Shown in pieces: positions 7,920-15,994 of a DNA stretch of 25,569 nucleotides. The notes below the pieces were generated by a model. That model was not told the origin of the DNA. It did not search any database and was given only the letters and a program-made list of their open reading frames with translations. The stretch is from DATGKK01 sp035294725 (GTDB lineage: Bacteria; Actinomycetota; Acidimicrobiia; Acidimicrobiales; Bog-793). The position numbers and the translations under genes are program-made. The stretch spans positions 1 through 25,569 of the forward strand of contig DATGKK010000045.1 of the NCBI GenBank assembly GCA_035294725.1, in the 5' to 3' direction. Positions within the stretch are counted from its first letter, which is position 1. Every line of letters begins with the position of its first letter.

Positions 7920-9580
7920 GCCCGGCGGCTGCCGGCCGGGAGCCGCCTCATCGTTGGTACCAGCGGGCGGTCTTCTACGAGCTCGCTCCGCGCAGCTTCT
8001 ACGACTCGAACGGGGACGGCGTCGGGGACCTCGCCGGGGTTCGCGAGAAGCTCGAGTACCTCGAGTGGCTCGGCGTGGACTGCCTCTGGCTCCTGCCCTA
8101 CTACCCGTCCCCGCTGCGCGACGGCGGCTACGACGTGAGCGACTTCCTCACGGTCGCCCCCGAGTGCGGGAGCGTCGACGACCTCGCCGCGCTCCTCGAG
8201 GAGGCGCATCGGCGCCAGATCCGGATCATCGCCGATCTCGTGATGAACCACACGAGCGACCGGCATCCCTGGTTCGAGCAGTCGCGCTCGAGCCGGAGCG
8301 ACCCGAAGGCGGACTGGTACATCTGGGCCGACGACGACCACGGCCTTGCCGACGTGCGCGTGATCTTCGTCGACGCCGAGCCGTCGAATTGGACCTTTGA
8401 CGCGGGTCGCGAGCAGTACTACTTCCACCGCTTCTTCCACCACCAGCCGGACCTCAACTACGCCAACCCGGAGGTGCTGGAGGCGATGCTCGAGGTCGTG
8501 CAGTTCTGGCTCGGCCTCGGCCTCGATGGCTTTCGCCTCGACGCCGTGGCCTATCTTGGAAAGCGCGAGGGCACCTCCTGTGAGAACCTGCCCGAGACCC
8601 ACGAGATCCTGCGGACGCTGCGGCGGGAGGTCGACGCCCGCTTCCCGGGGCGGGTGCTGCTCGCCGAGGTGAACCAGTGGCCGACCGACGTCGTCGACTA
8701 CTTCGGGGACGGGGACGAGTGCCACATGGCCTTCCACTTCCCCCTGATGCCCCGTATGTTCATGGCGATCCGGCGCGAGCAGCGCTTTCCGATCACCGAG
8801 ATCCTCGCCCAGACCCCGCCGATCCCCGAGGGCTGCCAGTGGGGGACCTTCCTTCGCAACCACGACGAGCTGACCCTCGAGATGGTGACCGACGACGAGC
8901 GCGACTACATGTACGGCGAGTACGCGAAGGACCCTCGCATGCGCCGCAACCTCGGCATCCGGCGCCGCCTCGCGCCGCTCGTCGGCAACGACCGGCGCGT
9001 GGCCGAGCTGCTCCACTCCATGCTGATGTCGCTGCCGGGGGCGCCCATCTTGTACTACGGCGACGAGATCCTGATGGGCGACAACGTCTACCTCGGCGAC
9101 CGGGACTCGGTGCGCACGCCGATGCAGTGGACGCCGGACCGCAACGGGGGGTTCTCCTCCGCCGACTTCGCGAGGCTCGTGCTCCCACCGATCATGGACC
9201 CGGTCCACGGCTACCAGGCCGTCAACGTCGAGGCCGAGCGGCGCGACGCCTCCTCGTTCCTCCACTGGCTGCGGCGGATCGTGCACGTGCGCCGCCAGTT
9301 CCCGGTCCTCGCGACGGGCGCCCTCGAGGTGCTCCCCGCCGACAACCCTTCGGTGCTCGCCTACCTCCGCTCCGAGCCCGGCTCCCCGACGGTGCTGTGC
9401 GTGAACAACCTGAGCCGCTTCGCGCAGCCGGTCGCGCTCAGCCTCCTCGGCTTCGAGGGGACCCAGCCGATCGAGCTCCTCGGCCGGATCCCCTTTCCCG
9501 AGGTGGACCTCGAGCCGTACCGGGTCACGCTGCCTCCCTACGGCTTCTTCTGGTTCGAGCTGCGGGAGCCGGAGCGGTGA
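7916..9580 (+). CDS. treS: Trehalose synthase (maltose alpha-D-glucosyltransferase), GH13
   Basis: TreS interconverts maltose and trehalose in the cytoplasm. The product is 554 residues, slightly shorter than many TreS proteins. It opens with WYQRAVFYELAPRSFYDSNG (14-33), the typical TreS start. GH13 landmarks are DLVMNHTSD (107-115), GFRLDA with nucleophile Asp209, LLAEVNQWP with acid/base Glu251, and NHDELTLEM with Asp317. RTPMQW, a motif shared by TreS and alpha-glucosidases, lies in the last third, followed by the C-terminal beta domain. The start is GTG at 7916, inside the glpX stop (GTGA). The next gene starts with the same kind of overlap and is maltokinase-like, matching the known TreS-maltokinase (TreS-Pep2) partnership that yields maltose 1-phosphate for GlgE. 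No glgE gene is in the window. Confidence 0.93.
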   Translation: MSPAAAGREPPHRWYQRAVFYELAPRSFYDSNGDGVGDLAGVREKLEYLEWLGVDCLWLLPYYPSPLRDGGYDVSDFLTVAPECGSVDDLAALLEEAHRRQIRIIADLVMNHTSDRHPWFEQSRSSRSDPKADWYIWADDDHGLADVRVIFVDAEPSNWTFDAGREQYYFHRFFHHQPDLNYANPEVLEAMLEVVQFWLGLGLDGFRLDAVAYLGKREGTSCENLPETHEILRTLRREVDARFPGRVLLAEVNQWPTDVVDYFGDGDECHMAFHFPLMPRMFMAIRREQRFPITEILAQTPPIPEGCQWGTFLRNHDELTLEMVTDDERDYMYGEYAKDPRMRRNLGIRRRLAPLVGNDRRVAELLHSMLMSLPGAPILYYGDEILMGDNVYLGDRDSVRTPMQWTPDRNGGFSSADFARLVLPPIMDPVHGYQAVNVEAERRDASSFLHWLRRIVHVRRQFPVLATGALEVLPADNPSVLAYLRSEPGSPTVLCVNNLSRFAQPVALSLLGFEGTQPIELLGRIPFPEVDLEPYRVTLPPYGFFWFELREPER

Positions 9581-10785
9581 GCGCCGCCAGGGTGCCGCTC
9601 GGCGGGGGCACGAGAGAGCTCGCCGGCCTTCTCGCCCCGTGGATCGCCCGCCAGGACTGGGCCCAGTCGGCCCTTGGGGTCCTCGGCTCGCGCCGCGTGC
9701 CGGTGCGGACGGTGGATCTCGAGGTGCTGCGCCCGGGGCGCCCGGGGCTTGCGAGCGTGATCGTCGACGCGGGCCAGGACCCCACCTCTCGACTGCACGT
9801 CCTCGTCGGCTGGCGGGACGTCGCGCAGGCGACGGCCACGCTGCTGCGACCGGGGGCGGTCTTTGGCTCGGGAGCCGATGGCGAAGGGAGCGTCCTCCTC
9901 TACGACGCCCTCGCCGACGCCGAGCTCTGCCTCGAGCTGCTCGGCGCCGTGACCGGCGGCCGCGAGCGGGCGGCGCGGGTGCGCGTCGTGCACTCCCTCG
10001 CCTCCCACGCCTCGCTCGTGTTCGACGAGCGCCTTTTCATGAAGTCGTACCGGGTGATCGAGCGGCGGACCCGGCCCGAGATCGAGGTGATGGAGGGGCT
10101 CGACCGAGTCGGGTTCAATCACCTGCTCGCTCCGGTCGCCCACTGGTCCCGGGCGGGCGGCGACCTCGCGCTCGTCCGGGAGTTCCTGCCGGGCGCGGTG
10201 GAGGGCAAGGCGCTCGCCCTCACGTCGCTGCGGGACCTCCTCGCTCGGGCGACCGGGGAGGGCGACGGGGTCCCCTCGTTCGAGGAGGTGGGCCTCGCCG
10301 GGGGTGACCTCGGCGACGAGATGCGCCGGCTCGGCCGCACGACCGCAGAGCTGCATCTCGCGCTCGCCGAGGCGTTCGGCGTCGAGAGCCGGAGTGGCTC
10401 GGGACCACCGCTGATCAGGATCCATGGCGACTACCACCTGCGCCGGGTGATGCGCGTCGAGGCCGGCTGGCTCGTCGCCGGCTTCGGCGACGACCCCCTC
10501 ACCGGTCGCGACGCGGGAGCGGCCAGCCAGGCGGACGCTCGCAGGGCCGAAGCCGTCGCCGACCTCGCCGAGCTGTGCGAGTCGCTCAGGCTCGTGGCCG
10601 CAGAGGCCGTCTCGGTCCAGACGCCGGCGACGCTGGACCTGGCCTCGGCGGTCGCCGCGGGCTGGGTCCGCCACAACACAAGGGCGTTCCTCAGCGGGTA
10701 CCTCGACACCGACGGGATCGCTCGCCTCGCACCGGGCACCGCCGACGACCTGCTCGAGAAAGTGGCGAGCTACCGGCAGCGGTGA
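9577..10785 (+). CDS. Maltokinase-like protein with degenerate active site
   Basis: The 402-residue product directly follows treS with a GTGA overlap, the usual position of maltokinase (Mak/Pep2). Family features are visible: a likely ATP-binding Lys156 in FMKSYRVIERRTRPEIEV, then the catalytic-loop relative HGDYHLRR (283-290; HGDLHLGQ in active maltokinases). The metal-binding segment normally reads LIDFEGEP. Here it reads VAGFGDDP (300-307), with Gly302 where the Mg-binding Asp is expected. The Arg-rich motif after it is also not conserved. The gene is intact, with no stop or frameshift. It may be a pseudokinase that scaffolds or regulates TreS, or a kinase with altered metal binding. I cannot exclude a broader aminoglycoside-phosphotransferase-fold protein with another substrate. 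Confidence 0.75.
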   Translation: MSAARVPLGGGTRELAGLLAPWIARQDWAQSALGVLGSRRVPVRTVDLEVLRPGRPGLASVIVDAGQDPTSRLHVLVGWRDVAQATATLLRPGAVFGSGADGEGSVLLYDALADAELCLELLGAVTGGRERAARVRVVHSLASHASLVFDERLFMKSYRVIERRTRPEIEVMEGLDRVGFNHLLAPVAHWSRAGGDLALVREFLPGAVEGKALALTSLRDLLARATGEGDGVPSFEEVGLAGGDLGDEMRRLGRTTAELHLALAEAFGVESRSGSGPPLIRIHGDYHLRRVMRVEAGWLVAGFGDDPLTGRDAGAASQADARRAEAVADLAELCESLRLVAAEAVSVQTPATLDLASAVAAGWVRHNTRAFLSGYLDTDGIARLAPGTADDLLEKVASYRQR

Positions 10786-10803
10786 GGCCGGGCGCCGCCC
10801 TCA
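10783..10803. terminator. Weak symmetric hairpin between convergent stops
   Basis: TGAGG and CCTCA, which contain the stop codons of the two convergent genes, pair around a GC-rich centre that can form a few more pairs. There is no T-tract, so a role as bidirectional terminator is only possible. Confidence 0.3.
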
Positions 10804-11856
10804 GTACTGGTAGCCGCCCCTGACGGCGATCTTCTCGGCCGCAGCGCGGATGTCCTCGGCGGCCTTCTCGGGCGAGACCACGTTGATGAGCACCCCCGTC
10901 CCGAGCTCGAAACCGGCTCGGGTCGTGAGGTTCGGCAGCACGTGCACGTGCCAGTGGTACATGCCGGTCGCCCGGTACGGAGCCGAGTGGAAGACGAGGT
11001 TGTAGGCGATGTCGCCGAGGTGCTCGGTGAGCGCCTGCAGCGCGGAGCGTACCGCCTTGCCCACGGCGACGAGCCGCTGGGTCGGGGCGCGGTGCAGGCA
11101 GGCCCCGTGCTCCCGGGGCACGACGAGCACCTCGTAGGGCGTGCCGCTCCAGAACGGCATGAACGTGACGGACTCCTCGGTGGCCTCGACGATGCGGTAT
11201 CCGACCCGCTCCTCCGAGGCGGCCGCGGCGCAGAGCAGGCAGCCGCCGGCGAAGCGGGCGAAACCGGCCTGCTCCTCGGCCAGCTCCCTCGGCACGAACG
11301 GGATGCCGAGCAGCTGCCCGTGGGGATGGGCGATCGAGGCACCCGCCTGGCGGCCGTGGTTCACGATCATCTGGCTGTAGCGAAGGCCCGGCGTGCTCTG
11401 GTGCTCCTCGACCCGGTCGCGGATCGCCGCCATGACGAGGGCGCACTGCTCGTCGGGGAGCGAGGCGAAGGAGCGGTCGTGGTCGGGCGAGAGGATGAGG
11501 ACCTCGTGGATCCCGCTTGCGGGCGCCTCGGTGAACACCGGCCCCCGGTGCTCGACCACGAAGGCGGCGTCGCCCTGGAAGGCCGGGTACCGGTTCGGGA
11601 CGACCCGGACGAGCCATCGCTCCGAGGGTCCGGCCGGTCCGTAGACCTCGAGAGCGGGCAGCGTGTCGCCCTCGTTCCCGGGGCAGAACGGGCAGTGCTC
11701 GGCGTCGTCGGCGTCCGGGGTGGGCTGGCGTGGGATGAAGTGCCCACCTTGCCGCTGGGAGCGGTCCGTCGAGACCGCAACCCACCTACCCGACAAAGGA
11801 TCGAGCCGGAGCTGGTTCACCCTTGCGCTGTACCCTTCCTGCTCTGGTGTGGACAT
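10801..11856 (-). CDS. galT: Galactose-1-phosphate uridylyltransferase
   Basis: GalT exchanges galactose 1-phosphate with UDP-glucose in the Leloir pathway. From ATG 11856 the protein has 351 residues. The first HIT-like half has the zinc pair CPFC (55-58), PNRYPAF (87-93), GIHEV (115-119) and the active site HPHGQ (177-181), in which His179 is the nucleophile that forms the uridylyl intermediate. The second half has a further CLLC pair (206-209), MPFWSGTPYEVLV and MYHWHVHVLPN. A TTG at 11874 is also in frame, but it would fall between the likely -10 box and the transcription start. A GTG at 11820 with GGAAGGG upstream is another possible start, just before the conserved LRLDPLSGRW. No galK or galE gene is adjacent. 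The gene converges on the trehalose block. Confidence 0.9.
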   Translation of the reverse strand: MSTPEQEGYSARVNQLRLDPLSGRWVAVSTDRSQRQGGHFIPRQPTPDADDAEHCPFCPGNEGDTLPALEVYGPAGPSERWLVRVVPNRYPAFQGDAAFVVEHRGPVFTEAPASGIHEVLILSPDHDRSFASLPDEQCALVMAAIRDRVEEHQSTPGLRYSQMIVNHGRQAGASIAHPHGQLLGIPFVPRELAEEQAGFARFAGGCLLCAAAASEERVGYRIVEATEESVTFMPFWSGTPYEVLVVPREHGACLHRAPTQRLVAVGKAVRSALQALTEHLGDIAYNLVFHSAPYRATGMYHWHVHVLPNLTTRAGFELGTGVLINVVSPEKAAEDIRAAAEKIAVRGGYQY

Positions 11857-11874
11857 CGTCGACCACGTGTGCAA

Positions 11875-11880
11875 AGGCTA
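11875..11880 (-). promoter_or_regulatory. Possible -10 box for galT
   Basis: On the minus strand TAGCCT lies 18 bases before the galT ATG. A start about 7 bases downstream would leave a very short leader. No convincing -35 element is seen. Confidence 0.35.
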
Positions 11881-11911
11881 CTCCTGGCCAGCGCTCTGAC
11901 CGTGCAGCCTG

Positions 11912-12382
11912 ATGCCGGCTCCGCTCTACGACGTCCTCCTTCTTTTCCATGTCGCCTCCGCCCTCATTGGGTTCGGATCCGTCGCCATCGGCGGATGGGC
12001 GGCGTCGAGGGCGCGCCACCGACGGGAGCCGGCCGGCGACGATCGGGTCGTCCGGTTCTTCCGGCCCGGGATCGACTGGCCCGCCCGGCTCGTGCTGCTC
12101 GTCCCCGTGCTCGGCCTCGCCATGCTCTTCGGGGGCGACCGGGAGGCGGTGGGGCAGGCATGGCCGTGGGCGGGGCTCGCGCTCTGGTGCGTCGGGGCCG
12201 GCCATGTGATCGGCATCGGCTGGCCCGCCGAGGCGCAAGCGCAGCGCGAGCTCGCGGCGCTCTCGAGAGGCGAGGTCTCGAAGGAGGGCTTCGTCGCGGC
12301 GTGCGCCCGCATGGAGCGAGCCGCCGCCGTGGCGAGCCTTTGTGCCGTGGCCGCCATCGTCCTCATGGTCGTGCAGCCCTGA
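11912..12382 (+). CDS. Small four-helix membrane protein of unknown function
   Basis: The 156-residue product has four clear hydrophobic helices, at about 6-30, 57-75, 83-104 and 136-154. A His lies within the first helix (LLLFHVASALIGFG). A basic loop (SRARHRREP) between helices 1 and 2 suggests a cytoplasmic face. A charged 30-residue stretch precedes the last helix. The overall pattern resembles small uncharacterised integral membrane proteins of the DUF2269 type, but I cannot assign it firmly. The start is ATG at 11912 with no evident ribosome binding site. The gene is divergent from galT and 82 bp upstream of the lipoprotein hydrolase. Confidence 0.75.
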   Translation: MPAPLYDVLLLFHVASALIGFGSVAIGGWAASRARHRREPAGDDRVVRFFRPGIDWPARLVLLVPVLGLAMLFGGDREAVGQAWPWAGLALWCVGAGHVIGIGWPAEAQAQRELAALSRGEVSKEGFVAACARMERAAAVASLCAVAAIVLMVVQP

Positions 12383-12398
12383 ACCGCCAGCCCAGGGC

Positions 12399-12404
12399 TA
12401 GATT
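12399..12404 (+). promoter_or_regulatory. Possible -10 box for the hydrolase/desulfurase/mnmA/ligA run
   Basis: TAGATT fits the actinobacterial -10 consensus and lies in the 82-bp gap before a close-packed run of five genes. The -35 region is not recognisable. Confidence 0.35.
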
Positions 12405-12464
12405 GTGCGCCCGGACCGCTGCCCGGGCGACCCGGCCGGGGCGTGGCGCGGCGGCTCATCTTCC

Positions 12465-13718
12465 ATGACCGGATCCGATCCCTCCTCCCGCATCGCAGGC
12501 TCCCGGCCACGCGCCGCGCCCGCCCGCGCCCGGAAGGGCCTCAGGCTCGTGAGGAACCTGGCCGTGCTCGGCCTGCTCGCCGGCGTCGGCGTGGCCGCCT
12601 GTGCCGCCATCCCGAGAGCTGCGGGCCGTCACGACTCGTCGACCACGACGACGGACGGCCCGCCCGCCTCCTCCCCAACTTCCAGCACCCTCGCCACGGT
12701 CCACTCGTTCCACGTCGGCATCTGGACCTTCGACTGGAAGGACACCACCCGGAACACGGTCAACCCCGCCAATCCCGCCCAGCCGATCCCGGGCCGGGTC
12801 CTCACCACGCAGGTCCGCTACCCCACCTTGCGCGGGAGCGCGGCCGGCGAGACCCCCGGAGCCGCCGCGGCGACGGCCTACGGCCCCTTCCCGGTCATCG
12901 TCTTCGCCCACGGCTTCGGCGTCGATCCGGTCGCCTACGAGCCCTTGCTCGACGCCTGGGTGCGGGCCGGGTTCATCGTCGTCTCGCCGATCTTCCCCGA
13001 CGAGAACGCCTCGATCGTCAAGCAGGTCGGCGGGATCTCCTCGCAAGAGGCGCTCACGGCGGAGACGGACGAGACGAACGAGCCCGGCGACATCGCCTTC
13101 GTGCTCCAGCAGCTGGCGGTGGCGGCCGAGACTCCCGGTACCCCGCTCACGCGCCTCCCCGACCTCTCCGAAGTGGCCCTCGCGGGCCAAAGCGACGGGG
13201 CCAACGTGGTCGGGGCGCTCGCGTTCGGCTCGGCCTACGCCTCGATCTGGGCGAGCATCGAGCCAGAACCGAAGGCGGTCGCCGTGCTCTCTGGCGAGGA
13301 GCTCACGGCGGGGCCGGGCAACTACGGCGCCAACACCTACGGCTCCGGTCCGCAGTCCCCCGCGCTGCTGCAGGTGCAGAGCACGGCCGACTCCTGCAAC
13401 CCGGGGCAAGACGCGTACGCGTTGTACTCGAGGATCGACCACGGTCCCGTCCACCTGTTCGAGACGCTCACCGGAGCGAGCCACCTCGATCCCTACGTCG
13501 GCGTCCAGCCGTGGGCGGCCATCGTCCAGAAGGTGACGACGGAGTTCTTCGAGGTCGAGCTTCACTGGCGCGACGCCGGGCTCTCGCTCGCGAGGGTCGT
13601 CGCCGCGGGCTCGGTCCCGGGGACCTCCTCGATGGAGCCGCCGACCGACGAGACGTTCGCCGACGAGCCGCCGTTCAGCTGCACGATCCCTCCCGGCCTC
13701 GACACGGGCGCCGGCTGA
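12465..13718 (+). CDS. Predicted lipoprotein alpha/beta hydrolase (chlorophyllase/PAF-acetylhydrolase-like)
   Basis: The product has 417 residues from ATG 12465. A basic n-region (RARKGLRLVRN) and hydrophobic core lead to a lipobox, VAAC, with Cys46 as the likely lipidated residue. A Ser/Thr-rich linker (58-75) then separates the membrane anchor from the enzyme. The hydrolase domain shows FPVIVFAHGFG (142-152; oxyanion-hole region), the nucleophile elbow GQSDG with Ser243, a likely acid in STADS (Asp309) and His340 in GASHLDPY. These are the residues of a serine esterase acting outside the membrane. The substrate is unknown. A GTG at 12549 preceded by GGAAGGG is an alternative start that would give a shorter, still adequate, lipoprotein signal. 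It lies 15 bp upstream of the cysteine desulfurase, so it is probably in the same transcript. Confidence 0.82.
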   Translation: MTGSDPSSRIAGSRPRAAPARARKGLRLVRNLAVLGLLAGVGVAACAAIPRAAGRHDSSTTTTDGPPASSPTSSTLATVHSFHVGIWTFDWKDTTRNTVNPANPAQPIPGRVLTTQVRYPTLRGSAAGETPGAAAATAYGPFPVIVFAHGFGVDPVAYEPLLDAWVRAGFIVVSPIFPDENASIVKQVGGISSQEALTAETDETNEPGDIAFVLQQLAVAAETPGTPLTRLPDLSEVALAGQSDGANVVGALAFGSAYASIWASIEPEPKAVAVLSGEELTAGPGNYGANTYGSGPQSPALLQVQSTADSCNPGQDAYALYSRIDHGPVHLFETLTGASHLDPYVGVQPWAAIVQKVTTEFFEVELHWRDAGLSLARVVAAGSVPGTSSMEPPTDETFADEPPFSCTIPPGLDTGAG

Positions 13719-13733
13719 GGGCGAGGAGCCGCC

Positions 13734-14900
13734 GTGAACGGGAGCAACCGCCGCATCTACCTCGACCACGCCGCCTCGACGCCCGTGCGCCCGGAGGTGC
13801 GGGAGGCGATGGAGCCGTACTGGTCAGAGGAGTTCGGGAACCCCTCCGGCGCCCACCGCGCCGCCCGCGCCGCCCGCCGGGCGGTCGACGAGGCTCGCGA
13901 GGCGCTGGCGGCCGTCCTCGGCTGCGAGCCGGCCGACGTCGTCTTCACGAGCGGAGGCACGGAGTCCGACAACCTCGCCGTCACGGGCTCGGCCCTGCAC
14001 GCCCTCGGGCGCGGCGCTGCGACGGCCGTCGTCTGCTGCTCGGCCATCGAGCACCCTGCGGTGCTCGAGCCGGTGCGGTTCCTCGGCGGAGCGGAGCTCC
14101 CCGTCCACCCTGACGGCCTCGTCGACCTCGAGGCCCTCGAGGCCGTGCTCGCCAACGAGGGCGACGGCGTCGCCCTCGTCTCGGTGATGCTCGCCAACAA
14201 CGAGATCGGCGTCGTGGAGCCGGTCGCGGCCATCGCAGCCCTCGTGCGCGAGCGGGCGCCGCAGGCCCTCGTCCACACCGACGCGGTGCAGGCTCTCCGC
14301 TGGATCGACCTCGCCGCAGCCGCCGCGGCCGCCGACCTTGTCTCGGTGACGGCGCACAAGATCGGCGGCCCGAAGGGGATCGGCGCCCTCGTCGCCCGAC
14401 CCCGAGCCCGTGAAGGGCTCACCCCGATCCTCCGGGGCGGGCCGCAGGAGCGGGAGCTTCGCGCCGGCACGCTCAACGTGGCCGGGATCGTCGGCTTCGC
14501 GCGTGCGGCCGAGCTGGCGGCGGCCGAGCGCTCGGCGGCCTGTGCCGTGGCGGCGGCGCGGGCGGCACAGCTGCGCGCCGGGCTCCAGGCGGTCGAGCCG
14601 AAGGTGACGTTCGCCGCCGAGGGCGCCCCCCGCCTTGACGCGATCGTGAACGCCGGTTTCCCGGGCATCTCCTCCGAGGAGCTGCTGTTCGTGCTGGATG
14701 AGCTCGGCGTCGCCGCCTCGGCCGGCTCCGCCTGCGCCTCGGGAGCGCTCGAGCCGAGCCCGGTGCTCTCGGCCCTCGGCCTGACGGCGGCGGAGGCGAG
14801 GTCGCACGTCCGCTTCTCCCTCGGTCCCGAGACGACCGAGGACGAGGTCGCTGCCGCCGTGGACGCCCTCGGCGAGGCGCTCGGGCGCCTCAGGGCCTGA
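13734..14900 (+). CDS. iscS: Cysteine desulfurase (NifS/IscS family)
   Basis: This PLP enzyme converts cysteine to alanine and holds the sulfur as an enzyme persulfide for tRNA thiolation and Fe-S assembly. The 388-residue product shows YLDHAASTPVRPEV (9-22), TSGGTESDN (72-80), the cofactor-stacking His107 in IEHPAV, LANNEIG (153-159), Asp183 in HTDAVQ, the PLP Lys209 in VTAHKIGGPKG and the persulfide Cys334 in SAGSACASG. The start is GTG at 13734 with GAGGAG about 6 bases upstream. mnmA follows 23 bp later, the normal partner that takes sulfur for 2-thiouridine. I use iscS as the nearest symbol; a dedicated MnmA donor is equally likely. Confidence 0.93.
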   Translation: MNGSNRRIYLDHAASTPVRPEVREAMEPYWSEEFGNPSGAHRAARAARRAVDEAREALAAVLGCEPADVVFTSGGTESDNLAVTGSALHALGRGAATAVVCCSAIEHPAVLEPVRFLGGAELPVHPDGLVDLEALEAVLANEGDGVALVSVMLANNEIGVVEPVAAIAALVRERAPQALVHTDAVQALRWIDLAAAAAAADLVSVTAHKIGGPKGIGALVARPRAREGLTPILRGGPQERELRAGTLNVAGIVGFARAAELAAAERSAACAVAAARAAQLRAGLQAVEPKVTFAAEGAPRLDAIVNAGFPGISSEELLFVLDELGVAASAGSACASGALEPSPVLSALGLTAAEARSHVRFSLGPETTEDEVAAAVDALGEALGRLRA

Positions 14901-14923
14901 GGCGGTCTGGGAGACTGCTGCCG

Positions 14924-15994
14924 ATGGCTCGCGTGCTCGTCGCGCTCTCCGGCGGAGTGGACTCGTCCGTGGCCGCCGCGCTCGCCTGCGAGGCGGGCCA
15001 CGAGGTGGTCGGCGCCACCATGAAGCTCTGGGGCGGGGAGTCGGACTCAGGGTGCTGCTCGGTCGGCGACGTCGAGGACGCCCGCCGGGTGGCGCACCGG
15101 CTCGGCATCGACCACCACGTGTTCAACTTCACCGAGGAGTTCGCACACCACGTCGTCGGGCCGTACGTCGCCGCCCACGGCCGGGGCGAGACGCCGAACC
15201 CGTGCATCGAGTGCAACCGGCACATCAAGTTCGACCGCTTGCTCGAGCGGGCGCTCCGGCTCGGCTTCGATCTCGTCGTCACGGGCCACCACGCTCGCCT
15301 CGATCGCAGCGGCGGGGTGCCGAGGCTGCGTCGCGGCCGGGACGCGAGGAAGGACCAGTCCTACGTCCTCTCCTGCCTCGGACCCGCTGCCCTCGCCCGC
15401 CTCGAGCTGCCGGTCGGGGAGATGACGAAGGAGGAGGTGCGAGCCCTCGCCGCCCGGCTCGGGCTTGCGACTGCCGCGAAGCCGGACAGCCAGGAGGTCT
15501 GCTTTGTCGCCGGCGGCGCCGGCCCGGCGGCGCGGCGCGCCTTTCTCGAAGGGCGGATCGAGCTGCACCCGGGCGACGTGGTCGACGGGGCGACCGGCGA
15601 GGTCGTGGGCCGCGTCCCCGCCGTCGAGCTCGTGACGGTCGGCCAGCGCCGAGGGCTCGGGGTCGCGGCGGGGGAGCGCTGCTTCGCCGTCGAGGTGGAC
15701 GTCGCCGGGCGGCGGGTCACCCTCGGGCGCGGGCCCGCCCTCCTCGCCCACGAGATCCGGCTCGGCCGGCGGACCTGGACGGCAGAGCCGGTGCCCGCCG
15801 GCACGGCGGTGGCGATCCAGGCGAGCGCGCACGGGCGGGCGGTCGAGGCCGTCACCACCGAGGAGGGGGTGCAGCTTCGCGCCCCGTTCCGGCGGGTCGC
15901 CCCGGGCCAGACCGTGGCGCTCTACGACGCCGGGACCGCCTCGGTCGTTCTCGGCTCGGGGGTCGCCCTCCCCTCGCAACGGGGGGCGGCGTGA
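14924..15994 (+). CDS. mnmA: tRNA-specific 2-thiouridylase MnmA
   Basis: MnmA adenylates and then thiolates U34 of tRNA-Lys, tRNA-Glu and tRNA-Gln, using sulfur passed from the cysteine desulfurase. The product has 356 residues. The PP-loop is SGGVDSS (9-15). The catalytic Cys97 lies in CIECNRHIKF and the second active-site Cys193 in DSQEVCF. GHHARL, KDQSYVLSCL and TVGQRRGLGV are further family marks, followed by the C-terminal beta-barrel. The start is ATG at 14924 with GGGAG about 10 bases upstream. Its stop overlaps the ligA GTG by 4 bp. The desulfurase-mnmA-ligA order matches the trmU/ligA neighbourhood of other actinobacteria. Confidence 0.95.
   Translation: MARVLVALSGGVDSSVAAALACEAGHEVVGATMKLWGGESDSGCCSVGDVEDARRVAHRLGIDHHVFNFTEEFAHHVVGPYVAAHGRGETPNPCIECNRHIKFDRLLERALRLGFDLVVTGHHARLDRSGGVPRLRRGRDARKDQSYVLSCLGPAALARLELPVGEMTKEEVRALAARLGLATAAKPDSQEVCFVAGGAGPAARRAFLEGRIELHPGDVVDGATGEVVGRVPAVELVTVGQRRGLGVAAGERCFAVEVDVAGRRVTLGRGPALLAHEIRLGRRTWTAEPVPAGTAVAIQASAHGRAVEAVTTEEGVQLRAPFRRVAPGQTVALYDAGTASVVLGSGVALPSQRGAA

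Noticed and set aside
7817..9286. Long minus-strand open frame opposite treS
   Set aside because: A shadow of the conserved TreS frame, with biased composition and no motifs.
11872..11874. TTG as the galT start
   Set aside because: It would lie immediately next to the likely -10 box, before the transcription start. ATG 11856 or GTG 11820 fits better.
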